The notes under the pieces: generated by a model | Databases searched by the model: none | Seen by the model: the letters and a program-made list of their open reading frames with translations, nothing else | Told to the model about the DNA's origin: nothing | In this document: piece by piece, positions 17,452-26,379 of the stretch | How the letters are laid out: each line of letters opens with the position of its first letter | Numbering within the stretch: position 1 is the stretch's first letter | Position numbers and translations under genes: made by a program | Assembly (NCBI GenBank): GCA_934489735.1 | Contig: CAKSSR010000002.1 | Span: 62,001-126,000, forward strand | Direction of reading: 5' to 3' | Source: an uncultured Eubacteriales bacterium | GTDB lineage: Bacteria; Bacillota; Clostridia; Oscillospirales; Acutalibacteraceae | Length of the DNA: 64,000 nucleotides

Positions 17452-19869
17452 TCAGCCTTGCTTTCTCTTCTTTTCTTGCCTTTTTTCTTCCTTACTCTCT
17501 TTTATTCCTAAACACTTCAATATTTGAGATTTTATCTTTCCATTATCTACACCAACGTCATTACATTCATTTACATATACTATATTGGAAGTATCAATAT
17601 TTTCATATACTTCTGACTTTAAAGCTCTTATATGTTTTCTAATTTTATGATTTTTTCTATTTTTATCATACAAAACTAATTTGCGTTCGTTATTATTTAT
17701 AAAAGCACGAACATTTTTAGAACTCTTATCTAGGTTATGATATAAATTCCTCTCATAGTTTTTAATATTTTCTTTAAGCAATCGTTCAATATAACATTTT
17801 ATTTCTTCATTATTAGACTCTGCTTTTAATTTAATAAGTAATTCTGCATATACCATATTAACACCACCTCTTTGCTTCGTTACTGCTGTAGCAATACAGT
17901 TCAAATTATCAAAACTTATCTTCTGTAAAGATTTGCATAAATTTGATATATCAAAAGTAAATGTTCTAATATTGTCACGACTACAAATCTGTCTTTTAAC
18001 ATATCTCATACTTTCTTTACTAAGTTCTTTCCATTCTGTTATACTCAAAATATCCGTTACGTTATCAAAAAACTCTCTCACCAAAAGGTATTCCTTTTCT
18101 GTATAACCTATTCTTGTACCAATATCAATAAGCACACAACCATTCAAATTATCATTAAAATAACTTTCTGGTTGGATTATATATATTTTTTTACAACCAC
18201 AATTTAAAATCGCTTCAAAAGCTTCATACTCCGCCGTATCATTTTCGAACGGATTTTCTTCTTTTAAAGTTCCATCTTCATTATAAGCCAGATGCATATT
18301 ATAAAAGTCAAATTCACAGCCTTTAAAATTCATCTCTTTAAGTTTATCATATTTATCAATTACTCGATCCTCAGCAATATGTTTTACCTTATTTAACCTA
18401 CCACTACCTCCTTTTCCCTTTTTTATCCGTGCTGCTCTCTGTCTTTCATTTTCTCTATCATCTAAATAATTACCGATAAAATTTGCTTCTAATCTTTTAC
18501 CACACATTCCATAAGAATGTATCAAGCTCTTCGAAGTAGGACTTCCAAATAGTTCATACGATAATTTAATAACATCAATCTTTTTATCAATTTTGACTAA
18601 ATAATACTTATCACCTGGAACACATGTAATTAAATAACATTGTTCTACAAACGTCCAATTTAAATTACAACAATTTGAAATAACTTCTATTTCTTCACTA
18701 TCTTCCTCTTGATTTACACTGTTTGTTTGATCTTCAATATTGTCATTTTCATTTTTATAAATGACTTTCCCTTTAAATTTCTCCATTATACTATCATAAT
18801 CAAAGTTAAACTTAAAAGTAATGTCCCCCGGACAAACCACTCTCAAAAATTCTTTTAATGAGCTTGGATTTCCATAACCACTAAAATATTTCTTGCTTCC
18901 TTCAAGCCATTCGGCATTATTAAAAGCTTCTTCCAATAATTTAAGTTCCTCAGCACTACTAAAACATTTTGTTTGATAATCATCAAGATATTCTTTAAAA
19001 ACTAAATAAAAAACGTTTCCGTCCTTTATGAGATAACATTCTTCTTCATTGATAATTTCGATATTCCCATCGTTCCCACCATATAACCATTCTTCGTTCG
19101 TATAACATTCAAAATTCTTACATACTTCTGCTTTCTTTTTATCAGCAGATTCCCCCTCATTACTATAATTCCCTTCATTTTCTTGTCTATTTTCATTTAC
19201 TTCTCTACCTTCTCTTGGATTTTGGTCATTTTTTTCATAATTGTCATTGCCTACTCCACTTAACTCCATTGCTTCTTCAGATCTATCAGCCTGATTAATA
19301 ACAGTTTTATGTTCATTAATCATCCTCTTTTCATTCACATTATCACCATTATCAATTTCACTTACATCAATAACTCTCCTATTGTTATTCATTATTATTT
19401 GTTTATAACATTTATTAAAGTAATCACTAACTTCATTATTACAACGTTTTAAAGTTTTACTTATTATTCCCCAGCTAGATTTGTGATTATCCATAAGAAA
19501 TCTATATACAGCTTTCTTTTCTTCTCTACTCGCTCTGCTAACCAAATAAAAAGTATTTTCTTTCTTCATAATGTGATCTGCATTATTACAATACGAAACA
19601 AAATCTTGAATATTTTCTTTTTTAGATAAATCATAATTATCTGTATAACATTTAAAATTCGTATGCACTTCTGTTCCATTTCCTTCTACTTCTCTACTTT
19701 TTCCTTGATTTAGCTTATCTTTTTCTTTACTTTTATCAATTATTCTATCCAAATTGGTTGCCCCATCTTGTCCAACGGCAGACTGCTCGTTTTCTTTCTT
19801 AAGTTCTTCTTTCAAATTTCCCAATCTTTCTCCAGTCTCTTCACTAACAGCAAACTCTTCTTCAAACAT
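17452..19869 (-). CDS. Unrecognised 805-residue acidic protein with three degenerate internal modules
   Basis: No signal peptide or membrane segment is present, so it is probably cytoplasmic. I recognise no domain. Three degenerate modules can be seen. Modules at about 68-115 and 250-300 begin N-F-[KE]-C-Y-T and end x-F-Y-L-V, and one at about 395-430 has N-W-T-F-V-E-Q-C-Y-L-I ending Y-Y-L-V. Linkers between them are Glu/Asn/Asp-rich and low complexity. The C-terminal half (about 500-780) is better ordered, with several Cys (G-C-E-F-D, L-N-C-G-C-K-K-I-Y-I-I), and ends in a lysine-rich tail. The ATG at 19869 has only a weak GAAG upstream. Its A/T-rich codon usage resembles that of the exported repeat proteins further right. 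Confidence 0.6.
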   Translation of the reverse strand: MFEEEFAVSEETGERLGNLKEELKKENEQSAVGQDGATNLDRIIDKSKEKDKLNQGKSREVEGNGTEVHTNFKCYTDNYDLSKKENIQDFVSYCNNADHIMKKENTFYLVSRASREEKKAVYRFLMDNHKSSWGIISKTLKRCNNEVSDYFNKCYKQIIMNNNRRVIDVSEIDNGDNVNEKRMINEHKTVINQADRSEEAMELSGVGNDNYEKNDQNPREGREVNENRQENEGNYSNEGESADKKKAEVCKNFECYTNEEWLYGGNDGNIEIINEEECYLIKDGNVFYLVFKEYLDDYQTKCFSSAEELKLLEEAFNNAEWLEGSKKYFSGYGNPSSLKEFLRVVCPGDITFKFNFDYDSIMEKFKGKVIYKNENDNIEDQTNSVNQEEDSEEIEVISNCCNLNWTFVEQCYLITCVPGDKYYLVKIDKKIDVIKLSYELFGSPTSKSLIHSYGMCGKRLEANFIGNYLDDRENERQRAARIKKGKGGSGRLNKVKHIAEDRVIDKYDKLKEMNFKGCEFDFYNMHLAYNEDGTLKEENPFENDTAEYEAFEAILNCGCKKIYIIQPESYFNDNLNGCVLIDIGTRIGYTEKEYLLVREFFDNVTDILSITEWKELSKESMRYVKRQICSRDNIRTFTFDISNLCKSLQKISFDNLNCIATAVTKQRGGVNMVYAELLIKLKAESNNEEIKCYIERLLKENIKNYERNLYHNLDKSSKNVRAFINNNERKLVLYDKNRKNHKIRKHIRALKSEVYENIDTSNIVYVNECNDVGVDNGKIKSQILKCLGIKESKEEKRQEKKRKQG

Positions 19870-19993
19870 AACACTTCACATATACTTTGTACACTTTAGT
19901 CACAACAAAGCAATCTCCTTTCATAAAGTTTATAATATTTTAACATATAACTAACAATTTGTAAATACATGATAACAAACTTAAAGACATGGA

Positions 19994-20022
19994 TTGACTT
20001 AAGATAAAAAAAATTGTAAAAT
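19994..20022 (+). promoter_or_regulatory. Sigma-A promoter for the YgiQ-family gene
   Basis: TTGACT (19994-19999), 17 bases, then TAAAAT (20017-20022), 40 bases upstream of the ATG at 20063. Confidence 0.6.
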
Positions 20023-20062
20023 TAATATATAAATCATAAAACAAATTAAGATTAGGAAGGAA

Positions 20063-21934
20063 ATGAATATGTCTTTTTTACCAATAAGCAAGAAAGAATT
20101 GTTAGAATTGAACTGGGACGCTCCAGACTTTATATTAGTTACGGGGGATGCATACGTAGACCATCCAAGCTTTGGAATATCTATCATTTCACGAGTACTT
20201 GAATACGAAGGGTTTAAAGTAGCCATACTAGCCCAACCGGACGTTAACGATATGGAAGACTTTAAGAGGTTTGGTAAGCCGAAACTTGGATTCATGGTAA
20301 CATCCGGTAACATTGACTCAATGGTATCCAACTATACAGTTGCAAAAAACAAAAGGACTAAAGACGTTTATTCACCAGGGGGCATCGCTGGGAAGAGACC
20401 TGACAGAGCTGTTATAGTATATTGCAAGATAATCAGGGAATTATATGGAGACTGCCCGATAATAATTGGAGGACTCGAAGCTTCTCTCAGAAGATTTGCA
20501 CACTACGACTATTGGCAGGACAAGGTATTGCCATCAATATTAGTCGACTCTAAAGCAGATTTATTGAGTTATGGAATGGGAGAAAAGCAAACTATAGAAA
20601 TTGCAAACAGACTTAAAGATGGACAAGATATCAAAGAATTGAATGATATAAAGGGAACATGTTACTTAGTTCCTACGAGTGACTACAAACCTGGACCAGT
20701 AACGGAATGTGCCAGCTACGAAAAGGTAAAAGAATCAAAAAGAGATTATGCCATTTCATGCAGGAAGCAACAAGACGAACAAGATCCGATAAGGGGCAAA
20801 ACAATCATACAAAGGCATGGGAATCTAATACTAGTACAAAATCCACCAATGCCACCGTTAAGCACAGATGAATTAGATTTAGTATACTCTTTGCCATACG
20901 AAAGGACTTACCATCCAATTTACGAAAGCGTCGGAGGAGTACCAGGCATAGAGGAAGTTGAATTTTCAATAACTCATAACAGAGGATGCTTTGGAGCTTG
21001 TAATTTTTGTTCAATAGCATTTCATCAAGGAAGGATGATAACTACAAGAAGTAAAAAATCCATATTAAAAGAAGCAGAAACTTTAATAAATAATAAGAAT
21101 TTTAAAGGATATATACATGACGTTGGAGGTCCGACTGCAAATTTTAGGCATACGTCATGTGAAAGTCAACTAAAAAATGGTCTATGTAAAGGAAAAAAGT
21201 GTCTAGCGCCAAGCCCATGTAAGAATTTATATGTCGACCACAAAGAATATCTTGACATATTGAGAGAACTGAGAAAGCTACCAAAGGTAAAGAAAGTATT
21301 TATTAGGTCAGGAATTAGATTTGATTATCTTATAGAAGACAAAAATGACGAATTCTTTAAAGAACTTGTAAAATATCATATAAGTGGCCAACTCAAAGTA
21401 GCGCCTGAACACTGTTCTGATGCGGTATTAGATAAAATGGGCAAGCCCCATATACTAGCATATAAAAAATTTGCAAACAAGTTCTACAAATTGACAAAAG
21501 ACATCAATAAAGAGCAATACTTAGTCCCTTACTTAATGTCATCACATCCAGGCTCGACATTGAACGATGCTATTGAACTAGCTTTATTTTTAAAGAAAGA
21601 AAAGATAAGACCAGAACAAGTTCAAGACTTTTATCCAACTCCTGGAACGATATCCACATGCATGTTTTACACGGGGCTAGATCCATATGAAATGAAAGAA
21701 GTATATGTAGCGAAGAGTAAAGAAGACAAAGCAATGCAAAGAGCACTATTACAATATTTCATGCCACAGAATAAAGAATTAGTGACACGTGCATTAAAAA
21801 AAGCAAATCGACTAGATCTAATTACTACTCTTTTAGGGATCAAAGAACCGATAGTCAATAAGCAGAATAAGAATGACAAGCAGAGCAGACATAAAAAGCA
21901 GGCTAAGCAGAGAAACAATAGAAAGAAAGGATAA
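20063..21934 (+). CDS. YgiQ family radical SAM protein
   Basis: 623 residues, typical for the family. The N-terminal region has F-I-L-V-T-G-D-A-Y-V-D-H-P-S-F-G (about 25-40) and I-I-G-G-L-E-A-S-L-R-R. The radical SAM cluster is C-F-G-A-C-N-F-C (about 313-320), with the preceding N-R-G and following G-R. A further four-Cys segment (C...C...C...C at about 370-390) may hold an auxiliary site. The C-terminus is Lys/Gln/Asn-rich and unstructured. The reaction is unknown. It starts at ATG 20063 behind AGGAAGG and is followed 5 bases later by the MBL-fold gene. Confidence 0.93.
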   Translation: MNMSFLPISKKELLELNWDAPDFILVTGDAYVDHPSFGISIISRVLEYEGFKVAILAQPDVNDMEDFKRFGKPKLGFMVTSGNIDSMVSNYTVAKNKRTKDVYSPGGIAGKRPDRAVIVYCKIIRELYGDCPIIIGGLEASLRRFAHYDYWQDKVLPSILVDSKADLLSYGMGEKQTIEIANRLKDGQDIKELNDIKGTCYLVPTSDYKPGPVTECASYEKVKESKRDYAISCRKQQDEQDPIRGKTIIQRHGNLILVQNPPMPPLSTDELDLVYSLPYERTYHPIYESVGGVPGIEEVEFSITHNRGCFGACNFCSIAFHQGRMITTRSKKSILKEAETLINNKNFKGYIHDVGGPTANFRHTSCESQLKNGLCKGKKCLAPSPCKNLYVDHKEYLDILRELRKLPKVKKVFIRSGIRFDYLIEDKNDEFFKELVKYHISGQLKVAPEHCSDAVLDKMGKPHILAYKKFANKFYKLTKDINKEQYLVPYLMSSHPGSTLNDAIELALFLKKEKIRPEQVQDFYPTPGTISTCMFYTGLDPYEMKEVYVAKSKEDKAMQRALLQYFMPQNKELVTRALKKANRLDLITTLLGIKEPIVNKQNKNDKQSRHKKQAKQRNNRKKG

Positions 21935-21939
21935 TTTGA

Positions 21940-22890
21940 TTGAAAAAGTTAAGGATATTTACAAAACAAGGGAAAGTTTTAGCAACGATAATAGGGATAA
22001 TCACATTACTGTCACTAATAGTAACATTCAGTAACAATCCAAACGTACCAAAATGGGAAGACATTTTCAACTGGTGCAAAGTCCCAATATCAAGCGAGAA
22101 GAGTTCGAACGGCTCAAACAACGACAAGCTATACGTAGACTTTGTGGACGTAGGCAAAGCCGATTGCAGCTATATAAGATATAAAAATTATAATATTTTA
22201 ATAGATGCAGGTGACATTGATGCAAAAGAAAAGATATTGAATTATCTAGAAAAGAACAAAGTATCAAAATTAGATATGATAATAGTATCACATCCACACA
22301 GGGACCACATCGGAACGATGCCAGAAGTAATTAATAAGTGCGCCATTAACAGATTTCTGATGTTTGAATTATCTGAAAGCATACTTCCTCATTTCAGAGT
22401 GTATAGCAGAATGGAAAGTAACTTAAAGAATAAAAATATCAGGGTAGAGACACCCAAAAACAACAGTGAAATAAACTTTGAAGGCATAAAGTTCAAATTC
22501 TTCACCCCGAAAGAAGAATATAAGAATGTAAATGACAATTCTATAGTGACTAAGTTAACTTATAACAATATAAGTTTTCTATTTACAGGAGATATTCAGA
22601 AAAATAGAGAAAAAGATATGATATCTGATGCCGCCGATGTGCAGGCAACTGTAATTAAAGTACCTCACCATGGCAGTGGGACTTCATCATCACCAGAATT
22701 TTTAAAGGTAGTTAGACCAAAGTTTGCCGTCGTTCCAATAGGACCTAACAAAAATAGACTTCCTTCTTATAAAATACTTAAGCAATATGAAAGAAGCAAT
22801 ATAAAATTATACAGGACTGATGAATGTGGAACGGTTTCTGCTATAACTGACGGAAATGAAATAACATTTAATACAGAGAAAGTATCATAA
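21940..22890 (+). CDS. Membrane-anchored MBL-fold hydrolase (ComEC C-terminal-like)
   Basis: 316 residues. One N-terminal transmembrane anchor lies at about 12-33 and an extracytoplasmic metallo-beta-lactamase domain at about 60-310. Its motifs are F-V-D-V-G-K-A-D-C (in place of D-V-G-Q-G-D), I-D-A-G-D, S-H-P-H-R-D-H-I-G (two-metal HxHxDH), L-F-T-G-D and P-H-H-G-S-G-T-S-S. This layout matches the hydrolase domain of ComEC, but the channel-forming Competence domain is absent. It is therefore one of the stand-alone secreted or anchored hydrolases, perhaps acting on nucleic acid or phosphodiesters. It starts with TTG at 21940. Confidence 0.82.
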   Translation: MKKLRIFTKQGKVLATIIGIITLLSLIVTFSNNPNVPKWEDIFNWCKVPISSEKSSNGSNNDKLYVDFVDVGKADCSYIRYKNYNILIDAGDIDAKEKILNYLEKNKVSKLDMIIVSHPHRDHIGTMPEVINKCAINRFLMFELSESILPHFRVYSRMESNLKNKNIRVETPKNNSEINFEGIKFKFFTPKEEYKNVNDNSIVTKLTYNNISFLFTGDIQKNREKDMISDAADVQATVIKVPHHGSGTSSSPEFLKVVRPKFAVVPIGPNKNRLPSYKILKQYERSNIKLYRTDECGTVSAITDGNEITFNTEKVS

Positions 22891-22894
22891 AACA

Positions 22895-22938
22895 ACCCCC
22901 GAGAGCATAAAAATATCTTAAAATGCTTTGCGGGGGGA
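22895..22938 (+). promoter_or_regulatory. Hairpin overlapping the ribosome binding site of the M23 gene
   Basis: CCCCCG-x-GAGCAT pairs with ATGCTTTGCGGGGG across an AT-rich loop. The 3' arm contains the GGGGGG that serves as ribosome binding site for the TTG at 22944. It could be a terminator of the preceding gene (GATCGTTTT follows) or an RNA structure that hides the start of the next gene. Confidence 0.5.
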
Positions 22939-22943
22939 TCGTT

Positions 22944-23942
22944 TTGCTTAAAATAATAAATCTAAAGAAAAAACTTTTACCAATTGTTACGATCTTAATT
23001 ACAATTTTCTTAATTATTATATGCTCATTTAACCTATTAGCAGCGTCAGGCAAGTCTGGGTTCATAAAGTATGCAGAATTTAATATTTCTTACGAAGCTT
23101 TAGAAAAGGCAATGAATGAAGACATATCATCTCAAAATGATGACATAAAGATAAATTGGATTGATATTTTATCATTATTGGCTACAAAATATGGAGGAGA
23201 CTTCAAAAAATATAAAACTTCTGATCTAGAAAGTATATGTTCTGACCTAAAATCTGGAGCCCCAATAGAAAAATTGATATCAAATAAGAAATTGTTTAAG
23301 TATTATAATGAAGTTTATACAGCTGTACTATGTGAATTTATTGGGAATTATAAGATATGTGAGAATAATCAATGGGTAGATAAATATGGATTAAAAGTCT
23401 TCTCACCAATAGCAAAGACTTTCCCATTCTGCCACTTTGATGACTTTGGCGTCTCTAGATCATATGGATTCAAAAGAAGGCACCTGGGTCACGATATGAT
23501 GGCAGCGGTAGGCACCCCGGTAGTAGCTGTTGAGTCAGGGACGGTAGAAGTAATGGGTTGGAATCAATATGGTGGCTGGAGGGTAGGAATAAGAAGCTTT
23601 GATAAGAAAAGATATTACTATTATGCACATCTACGTAAAGGAAGACCCTTTCATTGCGATATCAAGGAAGGCAAAGTGGTAAAGGCCGGGGACGTCATTG
23701 GATATGTCGGGAGGACTGGATATAGTACTACAGAAGATGTAAACAATATAAGCAAAGATCATTTACACTTTGGTCTGCAATTGATCTTCGATGAATCTCA
23801 AAAGGAATGTGATAATGAAATATGGATTGATCTATATGCAATAACAAAATTACTGGAAAAGAACAAGTCAGCAGTGATAAGGAACAACGATACAAAGGAA
23901 TACTATAGAAAAGTCGACTTTTTTGAAGATAATTTGAAATAA
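22944..23942 (+). CDS. Membrane-anchored M23 (LytM-type) peptidase
   Basis: About 332 residues from the TTG at 22944; an in-frame ATG at 22923 lies inside the hairpin upstream. One N-terminal membrane segment spans about residues 10-35. A helical extracytoplasmic region follows to about 160, then the M23 domain. Its zinc ligands are H and D in R-R-H-L-G-H-D and H in D-H-L-H-F-G, with V-x-A-G-D-V-I-G-Y-V-G-x-T-G in between. It would cleave peptidoglycan cross-bridges. The fold resembles SpoIIQ/SpoIVFA-type sporulation endopeptidases, but no marker is decisive. Its 3' end overlaps the convergent uvrC by 40 bases. Confidence 0.85.
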   Translation: MLKIINLKKKLLPIVTILITIFLIIICSFNLLAASGKSGFIKYAEFNISYEALEKAMNEDISSQNDDIKINWIDILSLLATKYGGDFKKYKTSDLESICSDLKSGAPIEKLISNKKLFKYYNEVYTAVLCEFIGNYKICENNQWVDKYGLKVFSPIAKTFPFCHFDDFGVSRSYGFKRRHLGHDMMAAVGTPVVAVESGTVEVMGWNQYGGWRVGIRSFDKKRYYYYAHLRKGRPFHCDIKEGKVVKAGDVIGYVGRTGYSTTEDVNNISKDHLHFGLQLIFDESQKECDNEIWIDLYAITKLLEKNKSAVIRNNDTKEYYRKVDFFEDNLK

Positions 23943-25714
23943 TCTACCACGCATTGAGCAGAGGATTGGGTCATGCCAGGTATAAGAGAGATTTCTTTTA
24001 CCGAAGCCAGCCTCAACCTATCAATTGTCTTAAAATGTTTAATGAGAATCTTAGCTCTTTTAGGGCCAATTGATGGTATCTTTAATAAAAGGCTATTCAA
24101 AGTGCTTTTTTTATGCTTATTCCTTTGATAATTGATAGAAAACCTGTGCACTTCATCTTGAATTGAAGAAATAAATAAAAGCAATCTGTCATTTATCATT
24201 TTTAATTCTTTATTGAAAAACAAGCCTTTAGTTTTATGTCTATCATCTTTAACCATGCCACAGACTGGTATACTTATATCTCTTTTTTTCAATACGCTCT
24301 CAGCCGCTGATACCTGTCCCTTTCCCCCATCTACTAGTATCAAATCAGGGCGGTGACCAAAATCAACATTTCCTAACAAATACTCGTCAAATCTTCTACC
24401 CAGCACTTCTCTCATAGATAAATAATCGTCTTGCCCAGCTACTTCTCGTATTTCAAACTTTCTATATAAAGCTTTATTGGGCTTGCCATTCTCGTAGACA
24501 ATCATTCCTGCCACATTATCACTTCCTGATATATTTGAGATATCATATGCCTCTATATAATTAGGAATCTCATCTAAGTTTAATACATTCTTAAGTTCTA
24601 TTAACACATTGTTCTCTTCTTCATTCTTTCTTAAATATTCGCTTAAAACTTCATCAGCATTCTTCTTGCACATGTTTATCAATTGCATCTGTTCCCCTTT
24701 CTTAGGAAAGTTTATTTTTATCGATCTATTTAATTCCTTTGATAAATAGTTGCCTAAATCTTTAACAGAATCCAAATTCCTGTCAACTGCTATTACCTCA
24801 GGCACTTTCCTCTTATTATAATATTGTATTATAAATTCAGATAATTCTAAACTGTCATGATCTATTATAAAATATTCTCTATCATACAATGCCCCAGATG
24901 TAAATCTAAGTACATTATAGCAATCTTTGTTGCCAAAGTTCACCATTGCAATAACATCTTGTTCCTTTATCTTATTTGAAACCACTTTTTGCTTGTCATT
25001 AAGCTTTTCTATTGATCTTATTTTATTCCTAATCAATGCTGCTTTTTCAAAATTTAAATTATCTGCTGCCGTATTCATATCCTGTTTCAACTTCTTTATT
25101 ATCCACTTATTTCCGTTCTTAATGGCTCCAATGCAATCCTCTATTTGTTTTCTATATTCATTCTTAGATATCTTCCTTGCGCATGGTGCACTACATTTAT
25201 TTATATAATAATTAAGACATGGCTTGGATTTGTTTGTAAAACTTCTATTGCAGTCAGGAATTTTAAAAATGTTCCTCATCTCATCCAATAAGTTCTTTGT
25301 CATATGCTTGCTCATGTATGGTCCTATATATTGAGCCTTTTCTTTATTCGAATTTGTCTCACTTATTCTTGGCCAGTCTTCATCCGTTATCTTTATATAA
25401 ACATATCCTTTATCATCCTTCAATAAGATATTGTATTTCGGCTGATATCTCTTTATCATATTGCATTCTAATATCAATGCCTCGAATTCACTATCAGTCA
25501 AAATATATTCAAAATCGTATACGTGCGATACCATCTTCTTAACTTTTTCTTCATGTTCTCTATTAATTCCAAAATATTGACTAACTCTGTTTCTCAACTT
25601 CTTTGCCTTTCCTATATATATTATTGTCCCATCCTTATTTTTCATAATATATACTCCTGGCGATAATGGTAAATTGATAGCCTTTTCGTATAAAAGTTTT
25701 AATCTCTCATTCAT
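23903..25714 (-). CDS. uvrC: UvrABC system subunit C
   Basis: 603 residues, full length. The GIY-YIG nuclease domain (P-G-V-Y-I-M ... I-I-Y-I-G-K-A-K, about 18-45) makes the 3' incision. A UVR (UvrB-binding) segment lies near 200-235. The RNase H-like domain with V-D-G-G-K-G-Q makes the 5' incision. Paired helix-hairpin-helix motifs (I-P-S-I-G-P-K-R-A-K-I-L and I-P-G-M-T) lie at the C-terminus. It acts in nucleotide excision repair. ATG at 25714 follows AAAGGA. The 3' end overlaps the M23 gene. Confidence 0.96.
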   Translation of the reverse strand: MNERLKLLYEKAINLPLSPGVYIMKNKDGTIIYIGKAKKLRNRVSQYFGINREHEEKVKKMVSHVYDFEYILTDSEFEALILECNMIKRYQPKYNILLKDDKGYVYIKITDEDWPRISETNSNKEKAQYIGPYMSKHMTKNLLDEMRNIFKIPDCNRSFTNKSKPCLNYYINKCSAPCARKISKNEYRKQIEDCIGAIKNGNKWIIKKLKQDMNTAADNLNFEKAALIRNKIRSIEKLNDKQKVVSNKIKEQDVIAMVNFGNKDCYNVLRFTSGALYDREYFIIDHDSLELSEFIIQYYNKRKVPEVIAVDRNLDSVKDLGNYLSKELNRSIKINFPKKGEQMQLINMCKKNADEVLSEYLRKNEEENNVLIELKNVLNLDEIPNYIEAYDISNISGSDNVAGMIVYENGKPNKALYRKFEIREVAGQDDYLSMREVLGRRFDEYLLGNVDFGHRPDLILVDGGKGQVSAAESVLKKRDISIPVCGMVKDDRHKTKGLFFNKELKMINDRLLLFISSIQDEVHRFSINYQRNKHKKSTLNSLLLKIPSIGPKRAKILIKHFKTIDRLRLASVKEISLIPGMTQSSAQCVVDYFKLSSKKSTFL

Positions 25715-25749
25715 TTTCTAATCATTCCTTTAATCTAATATTAATTTTA

Positions 25750-25797
25750 GCAAATAAAAAGCAGCCACTACCAATATATTATCGGCATGCGGCTGAA
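25750..25797 (-). terminator. Terminator after the two small genes at 25804-26370
   Basis: On the minus strand CAGCC and GGCTG, with a second CC/GG pairing inside, form a stem followed by CTTTTTATTT. Confidence 0.7.
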
Positions 25798-25803
25798 ATA
25801 GTA

Positions 25804-25998
25804 TTATGATAAAAATAATCCAATAAATGAACTTCTTCCTAAATCCATTACATATTCGTTAATATAGTCTCCAAATTCGTCTACAGTATGTACAAGTCTC
25901 TGGACTTTCCCTGACATTTTGTTTACATACAAAGCCATGGATATTAGATACAACGAAGAATTAAAATTTTCCATCTTTTTCTTAAAATTTTCTAGCAT
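25804..25998 (-). CDS. Small protein of unknown function (64 aa)
   Basis: 64 residues with an amphipathic N-terminal helix (F-K-K-K-M-E-N-F) and no clear membrane span. It ends in a hydrophobic S-S-F-I-G-L-F-L-S. ATG at 25998 has GGGTGG upstream. It lies 15 bases after the 118-residue protein gene and shares its terminator, so the two form an operon. The upstream protein ends M-E-N-F-K-K-G-I-G-W-M, echoing this protein's L-E-N-F-K-K-K-M. I do not recognise the family. Confidence 0.6.
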   Translation of the reverse strand: MLENFKKKMENFNSSLYLISMALYVNKMSGKVQRLVHTVDEFGDYINEYVMDLGRSSFIGLFLS

Positions 25999-26013
25999 AA
26001 AAAGCCACCCACT

Positions 26014-26370
26014 TTACATCCATCCAATACCTTTCTTGAAATTTTCCATAAATGAAGACTTTTGATCTTTTGTCTCCACCTTTTTCTCTACTTTTTCTTC
26101 CACTTTTTCTTCTTCATCCTCATCGTCAGATGAAACTTCCTCACATTCATCATAATCTGAGTCATGTACAGCAGCTACAGTTAACATATTTCTAACAGCT
26201 TCCCTTCTAGTATCATACTCACTTAAAATCTTTCCTAATGGTACGACAACTTTTTCCGATGTCACTCTAGCTAATTCTGCCGCATTGTTTACTAGTTTAG
26301 CCGATGACAATATCAACATGATCCACGCTATGTTCTTGAGAGCAAAATTTTTCTTCAGCCATTCAACCAT
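26014..26370 (-). CDS. Small membrane protein with acidic tail (118 aa)
   Basis: From ATG 26370 (AAAGGAAG 8 bases upstream; the in-frame GTG at 26379 overlaps that site). A short basic N-terminus (W-L-K-K-N-F) is followed by a hydrophobic helix at about residues 14-30. A helical region to about 70 comes next, then a stretch of nearly pure D/E and a K/E repeat (E-K-V-E-E-K-V-E-K-K-V-E). The layout is like that of YtxH-type stress proteins but without a recognisable motif. Unknown function; operon with the 64-residue gene. Confidence 0.6.
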   Translation of the reverse strand: MVEWLKKNFALKNIAWIMLILSSAKLVNNAAELARVTSEKVVVPLGKILSEYDTRREAVRNMLTVAAVHDSDYDECEEVSSDDEDEEEKVEEKVEKKVETKDQKSSFMENFKKGIGWM

Positions 26371-26379
26371 TAATCTCAC

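Noticed and set aside
21940..22890. ComEC competence channel
   Set aside because: Only the metallo-beta-lactamase domain with one anchor is present; the multi-helix Competence domain is missing, so a DNA-uptake channel is not supported.
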